The notes: a model not told the origin generated them from the letters alone. Numbered from the stretch's first letter, positions 7,446 to 13,956 are shown. The stretch is 14,205 nt of DNA from Aequoribacter sp003520285 (GCA_963966765.1 CAXAAR010000061.1:1-14205); one strand, 5' to 3'. Made by a program: numbers and translations.

Positions 7446-7679
7446 ATGAAAGCAATCCACGTAAAAATAGCAAAAATCGTTTTGGGGTCGGCGCTGACAA
7501 TTTTTGCAACCATAGTTCTTTACAGGGCAATTTGTTTCGACGTCGTTCAAAGCCGTGGACATTCATATAGCCTCGCCGATAGCCCTGTCTCTTTTTACTT
7601 TATGATTGGCTTGCACATCCTAATAGTAGTGACAGGTTTGTTTTTGGTTCGCCAAGGGTGGCGAGATAGCGGCCGCTAA
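7446..7679 (+). CDS. Small two-helix membrane protein, function unknown
   Basis: A 77-residue protein (or 78 from the adjacent GTG at 7443). It has two hydrophobic segments, roughly residues 7-30 (IAKIVLGSALTIFATIVLY and on) and 50-70 (FYFMIGLHILIVVTGLFLV), ending RQGWRDSGR. This suggests an inner-membrane protein with two spanning helices. The ribosome binding site is weak. It lies between plcP and vapB and is followed by a terminator-like structure. In the decayed second copy of this interval (10275-10591) exactly this gene has been deleted. I do not recognise a family. It is included because the two-helix pattern is regular and no competing frame fits better. Confidence 0.5.
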   Translation: MKAIHVKIAKIVLGSALTIFATIVLYRAICFDVVQSRGHSYSLADSPVSFYFMIGLHILIVVTGLFLVRQGWRDSGR

Positions 7680-7685
7680 TACAAT

Positions 7686-7724
7686 AAAACCGCGCCTAGC
7701 TCGGCGGCGCACGACACCGGTTTT
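7686..7724 (+). terminator. Terminator-like nested stem ending in TTTT
   Basis: AAAACCG (7686-7692) pairs with CGGTTTT (7718-7724), enclosing a CGCC-N6-GGCG stem (7693-7706). The A-tract and T-tract make it plausible in both directions. It lies just after the small membrane protein stop and isolates vapBC from upstream transcription. Its first half reappears in the copy at 10538-10559. Confidence 0.45.
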
Positions 7725-7793
7725 AAATCCCTACGAATACACACATGGGGCAATGCGTTTCAAGTTATGCGTTTTCCGTCTAAGTAAGATGCT

Positions 7794-7810
7794 ATATACT
7801 TCGGGTATAT
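7794..7810. promoter_or_regulatory. Inverted repeat upstream of vapB, candidate autoregulatory operator
   Basis: ATATAC-TTCGG-GTATAT (6-bp arms, 5-bp centre) lies 22 bases before the vapB ATG, overlapping where the promoter should be. VapB-VapC complexes usually bind short inverted repeats at this place to repress their own operon. The assignment rests on position and symmetry only. Confidence 0.5.
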
Positions 7811-7832
7811 TGCTGCGTAGGAGGTGCTACAT

Positions 7833-8066
7833 ATGGCTATCGGGTCCGTATTTGTTAATAACCGCACTCAGGCGGTAAGACTGCCGGCCGACACTCGTTT
7901 TCCCGATGATGTGAAGCAAGTTACTGTACGTGTTGTTGGAAAAGATCGAATTTTGTCGCCCGTGGAAAGCACATGGGACAACTTCTTTCTTACTGCTGAA
8001 CATGTCAGCGATGATTTTATGGAAGAACGTGCGTCGCAAGTGCAGTCCGAGCGGGAAGCTTTCTGA
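7833..8066 (+). CDS. vapB: VapB-type antitoxin (AbrB/MazE-like fold)
   Basis: A 77-residue antitoxin expected to bind VapC and the operon's own operator. The ATG at 7833 follows AGGAGG by 8 bases; the GTG at 7824 lies inside that site and is rejected. The N-terminus VFVNNRTQAVRLPADTRFP is the swapped-hairpin DNA-binding domain typical of VagC/VapB antitoxins. The acidic tail from about residue 50 (WDNFFLTAEHVSDDFMEER) is the expected toxin-binding region. The stop overlaps the vapC start by one base (TGATG), the normal coupled arrangement. No antitoxin fragment remains in the second copy downstream, although a vapC fragment does. Confidence 0.92.
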   Translation: MAIGSVFVNNRTQAVRLPADTRFPDDVKQVTVRVVGKDRILSPVESTWDNFFLTAEHVSDDFMEERASQVQSEREAF

Positions 8067-8464
8067 TGCTCAAGTATATGCTCGATACCAATATCGCGAT
8101 CTACGTGATTAAACGCCGGCCCCCTGAGGCCTTGGCAACGTTCAACACGCATGCAGGCCAACTGTGTGTCAGTTCCATCACGTTGGCTGAGTTGATACAC
8201 GGAGTCGAGAAAAGTGCCATGCCAGATCATAATCTCCGGCAAGTTGAAGACTTCGTTTCACGGTTAGTGGTGTTGGAGTATGGTAATAAAGCTACCGCAC
8301 ACTATGGCGATATTCGAGCGGTATTGGAACGCAAAGGAGCCCCCATAGGTGTTAACGATCTGCATATTGCGGGGCATTCGAGAAGTGAAGGTCTTACGCT
8401 GGTTACCAATAACCTAAAAGAATTCGAGCGAGTTGATGGCCTGCGTCTCGAGAACTGGATTTAG
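8066..8464 (+). CDS. vapC: VapC-type PIN-domain ribonuclease toxin
   Basis: A 132-residue PIN-domain toxin. Proteins of this class cut RNA, often initiator tRNA or a 23S rRNA loop, when the antitoxin is lost. Acidic residues of the metal site are visible: Asp7 in MLDTNI, Glu42 in LAELIHG and Asp98 in GAPIGVNDLHIAGHSRS. The C-terminal VTNNLKEFERVDGLRLENW is the usual VapC ending. All key residues are present, so the toxin should be active. It is coupled to vapB by a one-base overlap. A 25-base piece of this gene (8296-8320) occurs again at 10567-10591 next to a plcP 3' fragment. The stop lies 30 bases from the convergent fic stop. Confidence 0.93.
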   Translation: MLKYMLDTNIAIYVIKRRPPEALATFNTHAGQLCVSSITLAELIHGVEKSAMPDHNLRQVEDFVSRLVVLEYGNKATAHYGDIRAVLERKGAPIGVNDLHIAGHSRSEGLTLVTNNLKEFERVDGLRLENWI

Positions 8465-8494
8465 ATCCACTCCAATTCGGGCTTGAAGGTGGGT

Positions 8495-10015
8495 CTATTT
8501 TGACCTTGTCAGACCGGCCAAAAATCTTGCGAAAATGGTGATGTCCTGGTGCACGCTGGCTGCCTCCAGAGCAGCCATGTAAGGACTGCGTTCTTCAACG
8601 GGAATGATCGTCCAAGGGTGGCCGCCGGACGCCATCATCGCATTCATCAGGAATCGTCCTACCCTACCATTGCCGTCGATATAAGGGTGGATATAAACGA
8701 AAACAAAGTGCCCCAGCACCACGCGAACTGCTGCCTCAGTTTCCTCTTCCAGCAGGTCAAAGAAAGCGGGCATGAGGTCACGAACAGCATCCCTGTTTGG
8801 CGGAACGTGCATCGACTGCCTGATATAAACAGGCCCATTCCTGTAACCGGCAAGATCTCCCGCGCGGAGAATTCCCGCTGTTACACTGGGCGCGAAGAGC
8901 TCTCTGTACCATGCCGGGTGATCCATGCGGATCATGGAGCCTGGGTTGCCGCCGGCCAATATTTTCTCGATGCTTTGTTTGACGGCTTGAAACGCCTGCC
9001 AGTAACCACGTGCAGCCATCGCATTGCGGTGGTCGCGGTCACCAATATCCGTTTCCGGATTCCATGCGCCCGACTTGACCCGTTCAATCAACTCCAAGCT
9101 TACGCGGTATCCCTCAATGGAAAGGGAGTGATAGGCATCAGATGCGTAGATGTCTTCAATCTGCCTGAGGTACGTTGCCTTGTCGGCGGTCGTTTCGGGG
9201 GCGGGATGGAACTCCCGCAGGACATCCTCTCGCATGCGTTGCCACATTAGCCGAATGCGGGTGACATATGGAGAGCTCACATGTTGTGTGAAAATCAATG
9301 GACTGGCTATCTCGAACGGATCCGTCTCCCGGATGTTATAGCCGGCGGCCTTCATCGTCGTGACGATGGCATCGGCAATGTCTACCCGGCCAATGTTGCG
9401 AAAGGCCGCAGCCAAGCGACCGGCGATGGTGCTATGACCTCCTTGTAAGAGACGTTCAAGCAGGTCGGAAGGATCGCTCACCATAGCAAGAGCCGCACGA
9501 AGATCGGTCGTGTTCTGCCGATAGCTGCCCGGTGCGCACGCGATAAGTGCGGCAGGCAGTGAAAACAGACGCAGACCCTGATCGATCACTGCATCTGTCT
9601 TGTCGGGAATGTCTGCCCGGATATCCAGAATCGAGGTATCGAACGGCAAGTTGGTGACGTTGTTTTTAGCCTTTCGTGTCCTGACTAAAAGTTGCTTGGG
9701 CACCGTCCTGTTTTCGGTGTGGAGCGCCAAGGATTGTTCCGCAGAGAGACACCATTCTGCGCCAAATCGGCTTCCCAGGTACGAAGCGCAGAAATCCCAG
9801 AACGAGGCATACCAGGACGTACTTTCTCCAGGTGCTTCATCCGGGCGAGAGCGGATATACCAGCCTTTGATGACTTCCTGTAAAAATCCGTTTTTGATCA
9901 AACGCTCGCGGTGGGTGCGGCTGAGGTCGCGTGATCGGACCGCAACAATCTCCTGGTCCTGCAATGATTTAAGGGCTTCGAGAGATTCAGCCAGTTTTTC
10001 TGATGGTGTTGCCAT
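8495..10015 (-). CDS. Fic family protein with AbiEi-like N-terminal domain
   Basis: A 506-residue protein. The Fic core carries HPYIDGNGRVGRFL (His443 first), matching HPFx(D/E)GNGR, the signature of enzymes that move AMP or another nucleotide part onto target proteins. SLSIEG at 297-302 fits the (S/T)xxxE(G/N) inhibitory helix, so activity is probably self-limited through Glu301, with the inhibitor in the same chain before the core. Residues about 10-130 look like the winged-helix N-terminus of AbiEi-type antitoxins and related regulators: LKSLQDQEIV...LSRTHRERLIKNGFLQEVIKGWYI. The ATG at 10015 has only a weak ribosome binding site, but a promoter (10105-10132) and a strong inverted repeat (10031-10055) lie just before it. 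It is convergent with vapC. The N-terminal call is by pattern only; the Fic call is certain. Confidence 0.92.
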   Translation of the reverse strand: MATPSEKLAESLEALKSLQDQEIVAVRSRDLSRTHRERLIKNGFLQEVIKGWYIRSRPDEAPGESTSWYASFWDFCASYLGSRFGAEWCLSAEQSLALHTENRTVPKQLLVRTRKAKNNVTNLPFDTSILDIRADIPDKTDAVIDQGLRLFSLPAALIACAPGSYRQNTTDLRAALAMVSDPSDLLERLLQGGHSTIAGRLAAAFRNIGRVDIADAIVTTMKAAGYNIRETDPFEIASPLIFTQHVSSPYVTRIRLMWQRMREDVLREFHPAPETTADKATYLRQIEDIYASDAYHSLSIEGYRVSLELIERVKSGAWNPETDIGDRDHRNAMAARGYWQAFQAVKQSIEKILAGGNPGSMIRMDHPAWYRELFAPSVTAGILRAGDLAGYRNGPVYIRQSMHVPPNRDAVRDLMPAFFDLLEEETEAAVRVVLGHFVFVYIHPYIDGNGRVGRFLMNAMMASGGHPWTIIPVEERSPYMAALEAASVHQDITIFARFLAGLTRSK

Positions 10016-10030
10016 GTCGGAACTCGTTCC

Positions 10031-10055
10031 CCTGTTTGGCCTGATACCAAACAGG
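10031..10055. promoter_or_regulatory. Perfect 9-7-9 inverted repeat just upstream of fic
   Basis: CCTGTTTGG-N7-CCAAACAGG is a perfect 9-bp inverted repeat with a 7-bp centre. It ends 15 bases before the fic start and lies downstream of the predicted transcription start. Size and spacing suit a dimeric winged-helix or helix-turn-helix repressor. The Fic protein's own N-terminal domain is the nearest candidate. It could also form a leader RNA hairpin that masks the ribosome binding site. Confidence 0.7.
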
Positions 10056-10104
10056 AGTGCAAAAGAGTGATGCCAGACGGCTGGATATTAGTTTATCATG
10101 CTGT

Positions 10105-10132
10105 ATTATAGTTAGTTTAATGAGATCTTCAA
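10105..10132 (-). promoter_or_regulatory. Sigma70-like promoter for fic
   Basis: On the minus strand TTGAAG (10132-10127) is followed after 16 bases by a perfect TATAAT (10110-10105). Transcription would start near 10098 and give a leader of about 80 bases containing the 9-7-9 inverted repeat. The surroundings are strongly AT-rich. Confidence 0.65.
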
Positions 10133-10274
10133 TTATTAGTTTTTCGCGTTGAGAAAGTGCTAGTTTTTTCTGTTCCATAGGTAGAGATCAACTCTGGACT
10201 TGGTCAGGCGTATAGTCAATGATGTTTTAAATTGTGAACATTTAAATTTATATGGTTCATTAAACAAGACATTT

Positions 10275-10475
10275 TATGAAGAGGCAGGTGCGGACTTGGC
10301 TCGCCGGCAGGGCTATGACGGTATTATTTGCGGTCACCTGCATTTCCCATCTGTTTTGAATATCGATGGCATTGTCTACTGCAACGATGGCGGTTGGGTC
10401 GAGAACTGTACTGCTTTGGTGCAGGATTTCGATGGCAATCTGAGCCTTGTTGCTCACCGGTTCGATCACGATTAG
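10275..10475 (+). pseudogene. plcP 3' fragment, copy B
   Basis: Encodes residues 185-250 of the plcP product in frame to the same stop. It starts abruptly at TATGAAGAGG, with unrelated AT-rich sequence before it. By eye it differs from the parent gene by four substitutions within the coding part; one changes the conserved YCNDGDW to YCNDGGW. It lacks all N-terminal metal motifs, so it cannot be an active enzyme. An open frame extends into upstream sequence from a GTG at 10200, but without a ribosome binding site. The match continues past the stop as part of a longer mosaic copy (10476-10591). Confidence 0.9.
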
Positions 10476-10591
10476 CCCAATCGTTGGGCTGATTGAGTGA
10501 TGAATATCTGATTTTTCAGGGGGTTCCATCAATACGCTAATACAATAAAACCGCGCCTAACTAGATCGCACACTATGGCGATATTCGAGCG
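10476..10591 (+). repeat. Mosaic remainder of copy B: pieces of the plcP-vapC interval
   Basis: The copy continues past plcP colinearly with 7335-7395, then jumps at a shared CGC to 7677-7698 (first half of the terminator-like stem). After a few unmatched bases it jumps again to 8296-8320 inside vapC (25 identical bases at 10567-10591). The order is that of the intact interval, with about 280 and 600 bases missing. The small membrane gene, all of vapB and most of vapC are gone. Confidence 0.85.
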
Positions 10592-10756
10592 TGATCTTTC
10601 CGCCGATATTAGAGCCATGACCACGATCAAATTCCCAGCGCGTGGGGGGCAAGGGTCATTTTTTGAATCAGCCAAAAGTATACATAGGTCGCACCCGCCA
10701 GTTTCACATTTTAAGTCACAATGGAAGCCAGTTATGTTCTCGAGATTCGGCTATAG
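10592..10756. other. Unassigned stretch between copy B and the cytochrome locus
   Basis: No supported gene. A plus-strand frame from 10575 to 10985 is open, but it runs across the cytochrome start in the wrong frame and has no protein-like pattern. An ATG at 10721 is in frame with the coding remnant that follows but is closed by a TAG at 10754. Confidence 0.5.
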
Positions 10757-10900
10757 TTGCTCGCTGAGACTAAAGCACTCACTAGAGAAGAACGTGTACA
10801 AAAGCGAATTAAAAGCGGTGTCGAGATTGTGGGTGGAAAACACTGGGACAACGAAGAAGCTTATTATTCGTACTACGAAAAAGATAAGGGAGAAGAATGA
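10757..10900 (+). pseudogene. Probable 3' remnant of a gene coupled to the cytochrome gene
   Basis: The frame ending at TGA 10898-10900 encodes about 47 residues that look protein-like and highly charged: TREERVQKRIKSGVEIVGG, then KHWDNEEAYYSYYEKDKGEE. Its stop overlaps the cytochrome ATG as ATGA, a typical sign of a real upstream operon partner. The frame is closed by TAG at 10754 and has no ATG after that stop, only a TTG at 10757 without a ribosome binding site. The likeliest reading is the C-terminus of a larger gene whose 5' part was lost when copy B was placed next to it. The family is not recognised. Confidence 0.5.
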
Positions 10901-11328
10901 ACAATCCAATGGTATGGTTTGCGGTGTTTATGGTTGGTTTGATCTACTACGCAACAGCATCAAACAATCCCGAATGGAGCGGTAATGGTAATCGTTGTGT
11001 AGGCGAATGTTATGACGCGTACACCGCACAAAATGGTACACCCCTCGAACAAGAAACACAGAAACAAGAGCTGCGTGCACAAGCATCGCCCGCTGATCTA
11101 GGCAAGACGTATTACGCACAATGCATCGGCTGTCACGGAGCGAACGGTGAAGGGGGTGTTGGTCCTAAATTAGCAGGACAAGCGGTAGACAATATTATAA
11201 GTAAGCTGAACGCGTATCGTGCGGGTCAAACAGTCGGCAATCAGAGTATGTTAATGTGGAGCGTTGCAAAACCCATGACAGATACTGACATCAATAATCT
11301 AGGCGCATACGTAGGTACAATGAACTAA
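10897..11328 (+). CDS. Membrane-anchored or exported class I c-type cytochrome
   Basis: A 143-residue electron-transfer protein acting in the periplasm. AGGGAG lies 5 bases before the ATG. The N-terminus MNNPMVWFAVFMVGLIYYAT is a hydrophobic segment with almost no leading positive charge and no clear cleavage site, so it may stay as a membrane anchor. A linker with Cys34 and Cys38 (RCVGEC) follows. The haem site is CIGCH (Cys76, Cys79, His80), followed by GANGEGGVGPKLAGQ as in cytochrome c553-like proteins. The sixth ligand should be Met118 or Met120, in NQSMLMWSVAKPM. The C-terminal MTDTDINNLGAYV helix is typical. Its start overlaps the stop of a truncated upstream frame, so it appears to be the surviving end of an operon. 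The redox partner is unknown. Confidence 0.9.
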   Translation: MNNPMVWFAVFMVGLIYYATASNNPEWSGNGNRCVGECYDAYTAQNGTPLEQETQKQELRAQASPADLGKTYYAQCIGCHGANGEGGVGPKLAGQAVDNIISKLNAYRAGQTVGNQSMLMWSVAKPMTDTDINNLGAYVGTMN

Positions 11329-11456
11329 AGGATGCGATAGCTCATTGAGAGCACTGAATCACCACTAGTTCGGTAGGCACCTCTCAACCTGATTAGTTGT
11401 GATGAATGGCTGTGGGATCTTTTGTGTCAGACAGATTATTGGGTTTTTGGGATTAC
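11329..11456. other. Short intergenic stretch after the cytochrome gene
   Basis: No gene, clear terminator or repeat was seen before the Y block begins at 11457. Confidence 0.5.
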
Positions 11457-11549
11457 TCCTCTCGGCAATGCATGGCATTGTCGTACCCACAGAACCTAAA
11501 TAGTGCGCGTTATATAAACAACTAAAAAAGAAATGGTGCCCAGAAGAGG
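11457..11549. repeat. Y block plus att site 1 (copy of the tRNA-Leu 3' end and its downstream flank)
   Basis: These 93 bases match 13864-13956 with a single mismatch (11465). The last 16, TGGTGCCCAGAAGAGG at 11534-11549, are the 3' end of the tRNA-Leu gene including its CCA. The first part carries a near-perfect palindrome, GCAATGC-ATG-GCATTGT. The match stops where the tRNA body should start and the X block begins instead, as expected for an integration junction. Confidence 0.88.
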
Positions 11550-11635
11550 GTGAGCTAGGGTTTCGAGCCGCACCGCGGCGAGCTGGCGAACGCCGCTCAG
11601 CTTTGCTGAGTGGCCGGGTTAGTTCCTCTCGACAA
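11550..11635. repeat. X block, copy 1 (hairpin-rich)
   Basis: Matches 13791-13875 with one substitution and one extra base. It contains GCGGCG-N10-CGCCGC (11575-11596), whose interior can also fold as GGCG-AA-CGCC, and CTCAGC-TTT-GCTGAG (11596-11610). It directly follows att site 1. Straight after it comes a different hairpin, CTCGACA-AAG-TGTCGAG (11628-11644). No coding potential was seen. Confidence 0.85.
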
Positions 11636-11649
11636 AGTGTCGAGTCGGG

Positions 11650-11704
11650 TAATCGTCGATTAGAGTATATCGCAGAAAACGTATTACCCCGGCTAAGGGG
11701 TAAT
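11650..11704. other. Two palindromes after X copy 1
   Basis: TAATCG-T-CGATTA (11650-11662) and ATTACCCC-GGCTAA-GGGGTAAT (11683-11704). They occur only once in the window, at the left edge of the inserted segment that carries the hydrolase and TetR genes. They could be operator-like sites or element-end structures; neither has a T-run. Confidence 0.4.
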
Positions 11705-11806
11705 TGATAGGTTACAGGCATGTGGCGTTGCCCCCATTGCTAACCGCACCTATGTCAGTATTCTATACGTCTGGCGAAGTTTCGAGTTTAAGCTGGCCAG
11801 GAGATT

Positions 11807-12091
11807 CGCGCCAGATTTGGCTTGCCGCACTGGTCTTTGGCACAGTGGATAAAATCGAGCGTATCGCAAGCCGAAATGGTGATCAAACGCTACGAAGAGG
11901 CAGGTGCGGACTTGGCTCGCCGGCAGGGCTATGACGGTATTATTTGCGGTCACCTGCATTTCCCATCTGTTTTGAATATCGATGGCATTGTCTACTGCAA
12001 CGATGGCGATTGGGTCGAGAACTGTGCTCCTTTGGTGCAGGATTTCGATGGCAATCTGAGGCTTGTTGCTCATCGGTTCGATCACTATTAG
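11807..12091 (+). pseudogene. plcP 3' fragment, copy C
   Basis: Encodes residues 157-250 of the plcP product in frame to the same stop; the match continues to 12111 through the stop-codon hairpin. Over 305 bases without gaps I count about 14 differences from the parent gene by eye, many of them synonymous. This suggests the copy derives from a diverged working allele, not from recent decay. Replacements near the end (TALV to APLV, NLSL to NLRL, FDHD to FDHY) look like relaxed selection. A central 123-base block is identical to the parent. It lacks the catalytic N-terminus and so should be inactive. Confidence 0.9.
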
Positions 12092-12138
12092 CCCAATCGT
12101 TGGGCTGGTTGGATTCCTTGAAGGTAAGAAACGTGGGT

Positions 12139-13101
12139 TTAAGCGGAAGTTCTGTCGGTGACATCCTCCAGAAACGCTGTAATGTGCGTCTTCAGCTCCG
12201 AATATGCCGGCTCTTCTAGGGGTAGATGACTCCCATTACTGAGCGTTATTAATTTTTTCCGACCGGTGAGTCTGTGCAGTGTGTCAGTGCTGAGCTCGAT
12301 TGGGGTCCATGTATCTTCTCCGGGATGCACCAACCAGAGATTCGAGAGTGCAGTGATGGTGTCGAGGTGCTGACGATAGAGTGAGTGGAAGAACCCGATG
12401 TTAATCCAACGGTTCCCGATCAGTGGCTGCGATTCGAAATAAGCTTGTAGCGGTCGTATTGTACTCATGCGTTCGAATGGTGCAGCGATCTTTAAGGGTA
12501 TTGAAAGCTTACGGAGTATGGTGGGTATAAAGTGAAAGCCGAGCAGAGTCAGTCGGCCTAACGACGGCCAGCGAGCCGCTCGGATGAAGGACGAGTCTTG
12601 GCTCATGTCCAGTAAAGTGGTCGCAAATACACCCCGAACACAGCTATTTCTTTGGGCAGCATTCACTGCGGTCAAGCCACCGAGGGACAGTCCAAACAAG
12701 ACTTTAACACCTTCGTGCTCTTTTAGAATCGAATCGATGGCCTCTAGCCAGTCGTTCAACTCGAGAGGGGTACTGGTTTGTGATTGGGTCAGTCCAAAAC
12801 CAGGCAGATCCGGTGCAATGACTCGCCATCCTGAATCACGGATTACTTGGGCGAAAGGCGCTAAAATTCTGCCATTACCGCCGCCTCCGTGGATCAAAAC
12901 CGCAGTGCCCTTTGGTGTTCCCTCTGGTTGCCATTCATCGATGTGGAGATGATATTTCTGGTAAGACAAATAGTATTCGGAAGTTGGGTCATCGAGCATC
13001 AATCTTGCATGCGCTGCCAGCAGTTGTTTGTACTCTGACCAGTGGTTAGAATCTCGATAGTATCGCACGTAAGCTCCGCTCTGACTGTAATCAGCGGTCA
13101 T
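12139..13101 (-). CDS. Alpha/beta hydrolase
   Basis: A 320-residue alpha/beta-hydrolase-fold enzyme, probably a cytoplasmic esterase, lipase or related hydrolase; no signal peptide. The triad is visible: Ser139 in the GLSLG nucleophile elbow, Asp263 in VHPGEDTW and His292 in NGSHLPLEEP. The oxyanion-hole loop HGGGGNG (71-77) lies before it, and residues about 165-245 form the cap. Only a weak GAG precedes the ATG at 13101; a later start would remove part of a plausible N-terminal extension. It is divergent from the tetR gene with 36 bases between starts, which suggests control by that regulator. Both genes lie between att sites 1 and 2. The substrate cannot be told from sequence. Confidence 0.88.
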   Translation of the reverse strand: MTADYSQSGAYVRYYRDSNHWSEYKQLLAAHARLMLDDPTSEYYLSYQKYHLHIDEWQPEGTPKGTAVLIHGGGGNGRILAPFAQVIRDSGWRVIAPDLPGFGLTQSQTSTPLELNDWLEAIDSILKEHEGVKVLFGLSLGGLTAVNAAQRNSCVRGVFATTLLDMSQDSSFIRAARWPSLGRLTLLGFHFIPTILRKLSIPLKIAAPFERMSTIRPLQAYFESQPLIGNRWINIGFFHSLYRQHLDTITALSNLWLVHPGEDTWTPIELSTDTLHRLTGRKKLITLSNGSHLPLEEPAYSELKTHITAFLEDVTDRTSA

Positions 13102-13137
13102 TATCTCAAACTGCTTTTCATTGAGGTACTCAGATCT

Positions 13138-13734
13138 GTGAAGAGAGTTAGGAATCCCAAGCAGAGCCGATCTAGGATGACCTGCGATGCTATCGTAAAC
13201 GCAGCGGCTCGGGTTTTAAGCACTGAAGGTATAGATCGGTGCTCGACTAATCGTATTGCTGAGGTAGCCGGTGTTTCGATAGGGTCGGTCTATGAGTATT
13301 TTGAGAACAAGCAGGCAATTATTGATGCGGTAGCGCTGCGACACTTAGACCGCATCTCGTCAATGTTTGATAATGCCATTGTGGTTCTCGGGGATAACGC
13401 TGATTTGCAGACGGTGGTGCGAGTCTTAGTCGAAGCTGTGATTGCCGCGCATGGTCATGATGTGCGGTTGCATCGTTCATTGTCGCAGGAAGTGCCGTTA
13501 TCTGAGCACGTGCTTCGGAAAGCAGAAGAATTCAAGCATCGGACTGTATTGTCGATTCAGCGATTGCTTGGTGATCACCTTGGTACTTCTGACTTAAGTG
13601 CTCAAATAGTGTTCGACAGTGTTGACTCGATCGTGCATCGATGGGCTCGTGATTGCGAACATAAACCAGTGCCTAGAGAGCGGTTATCGGCAGAATTAAT
13701 ACGTTTGCTAGAGGGCTATCTTACTTATCGGTGA
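13138..13734 (+). CDS. TetR/AcrR family transcriptional regulator
   Basis: A 198-residue one-component repressor. The GTG at 13138 is preferred over the longer frame from 13042, because GAGG lies about 10 bases before it, the extension would overlap the divergent hydrolase gene, and TetR proteins usually begin just before the DNA-binding domain. The N-terminal domain reads AIVNAAARVLSTEGIDRCST, then NRIAEVAGVSIGSVYEYFEN (helix-turn-helix about residues 33-60) and KQAIIDAV, the classic TetR_N pattern. The rest is a helical ligand-binding and dimerisation domain. It most likely represses the adjacent divergent hydrolase gene and itself through the short shared upstream region; no clean operator palindrome was seen there. 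It lies inside the segment bounded by att sites. Confidence 0.9.
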   Translation: MKRVRNPKQSRSRMTCDAIVNAAARVLSTEGIDRCSTNRIAEVAGVSIGSVYEYFENKQAIIDAVALRHLDRISSMFDNAIVVLGDNADLQTVVRVLVEAVIAAHGHDVRLHRSLSQEVPLSEHVLRKAEEFKHRTVLSIQRLLGDHLGTSDLSAQIVFDSVDSIVHRWARDCEHKPVPRERLSAELIRLLEGYLTYR

Positions 13735-13770
13735 TGGAATCAGTTGGCGTCATGACAAGCATTTGATGAG

Positions 13771-13875
13771 GAAATGGTGCCCAGAAGAGGGTGAGCTAGG
13801 GTTTCGAGCCGCACCGCGGCGAGCTGGCGAACGCCGCTCAGCTTTGCTGAGTGGCCGGGTCAGTCCTCTCGACAA
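13771..13875. repeat. att site 2 plus X block, copy 2
   Basis: GAAA followed by the 16-base tRNA 3' end (att, 13775-13790) and the X block (13791-13875), parallel to 11530-11635. The left neighbour is the end of the tetR segment, not the Y block. X runs directly into the Y copy that flanks the real tRNA. Confidence 0.87.
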
Positions 13876-13956
13876 TGCATGGCATTGTCGTACCCACAGA
13901 ACCTAAATAGTGCGCGTTATATAAACAACTAAAAAAGAAATGGTGCCCAGAAGAGG
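13864..13956. repeat. Y block copy 2 with att site 3 (3' end of the intact tRNA gene)
   Basis: Y occupies 13864-13940 and att 13941-13956; the latter is part of the intact tRNA-Leu. Y contains a perfect CGACAATGC-ATG-GCATTGTCG palindrome (13870-13890). Just beyond the tRNA's CCA on the minus strand comes TTTCTTTTTT, probably where tRNA transcription ends or is processed. Confidence 0.87.

Noticed and set aside
9987..10178. Minus-strand 63-residue frame upstream of fic as a possible separate antitoxin
   Set aside because: It starts upstream of the consensus fic promoter, has no convincing ribosome binding site, runs through the inverted repeat and overlaps the fic start; Fic already carries its own inhibitory motif.
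10575..10985. 136-residue plus-strand frame across the cytochrome start
   Set aside because: It lacks protein-like pattern and uses a different frame from both the coupled remnant and the cytochrome, whose haem motif fixes the right frame.
11807..12111. Copy C as a functional small phosphatase
   Set aside because: It lacks the DxH, GDxxD and GNHD metal motifs, so it cannot form the active site.
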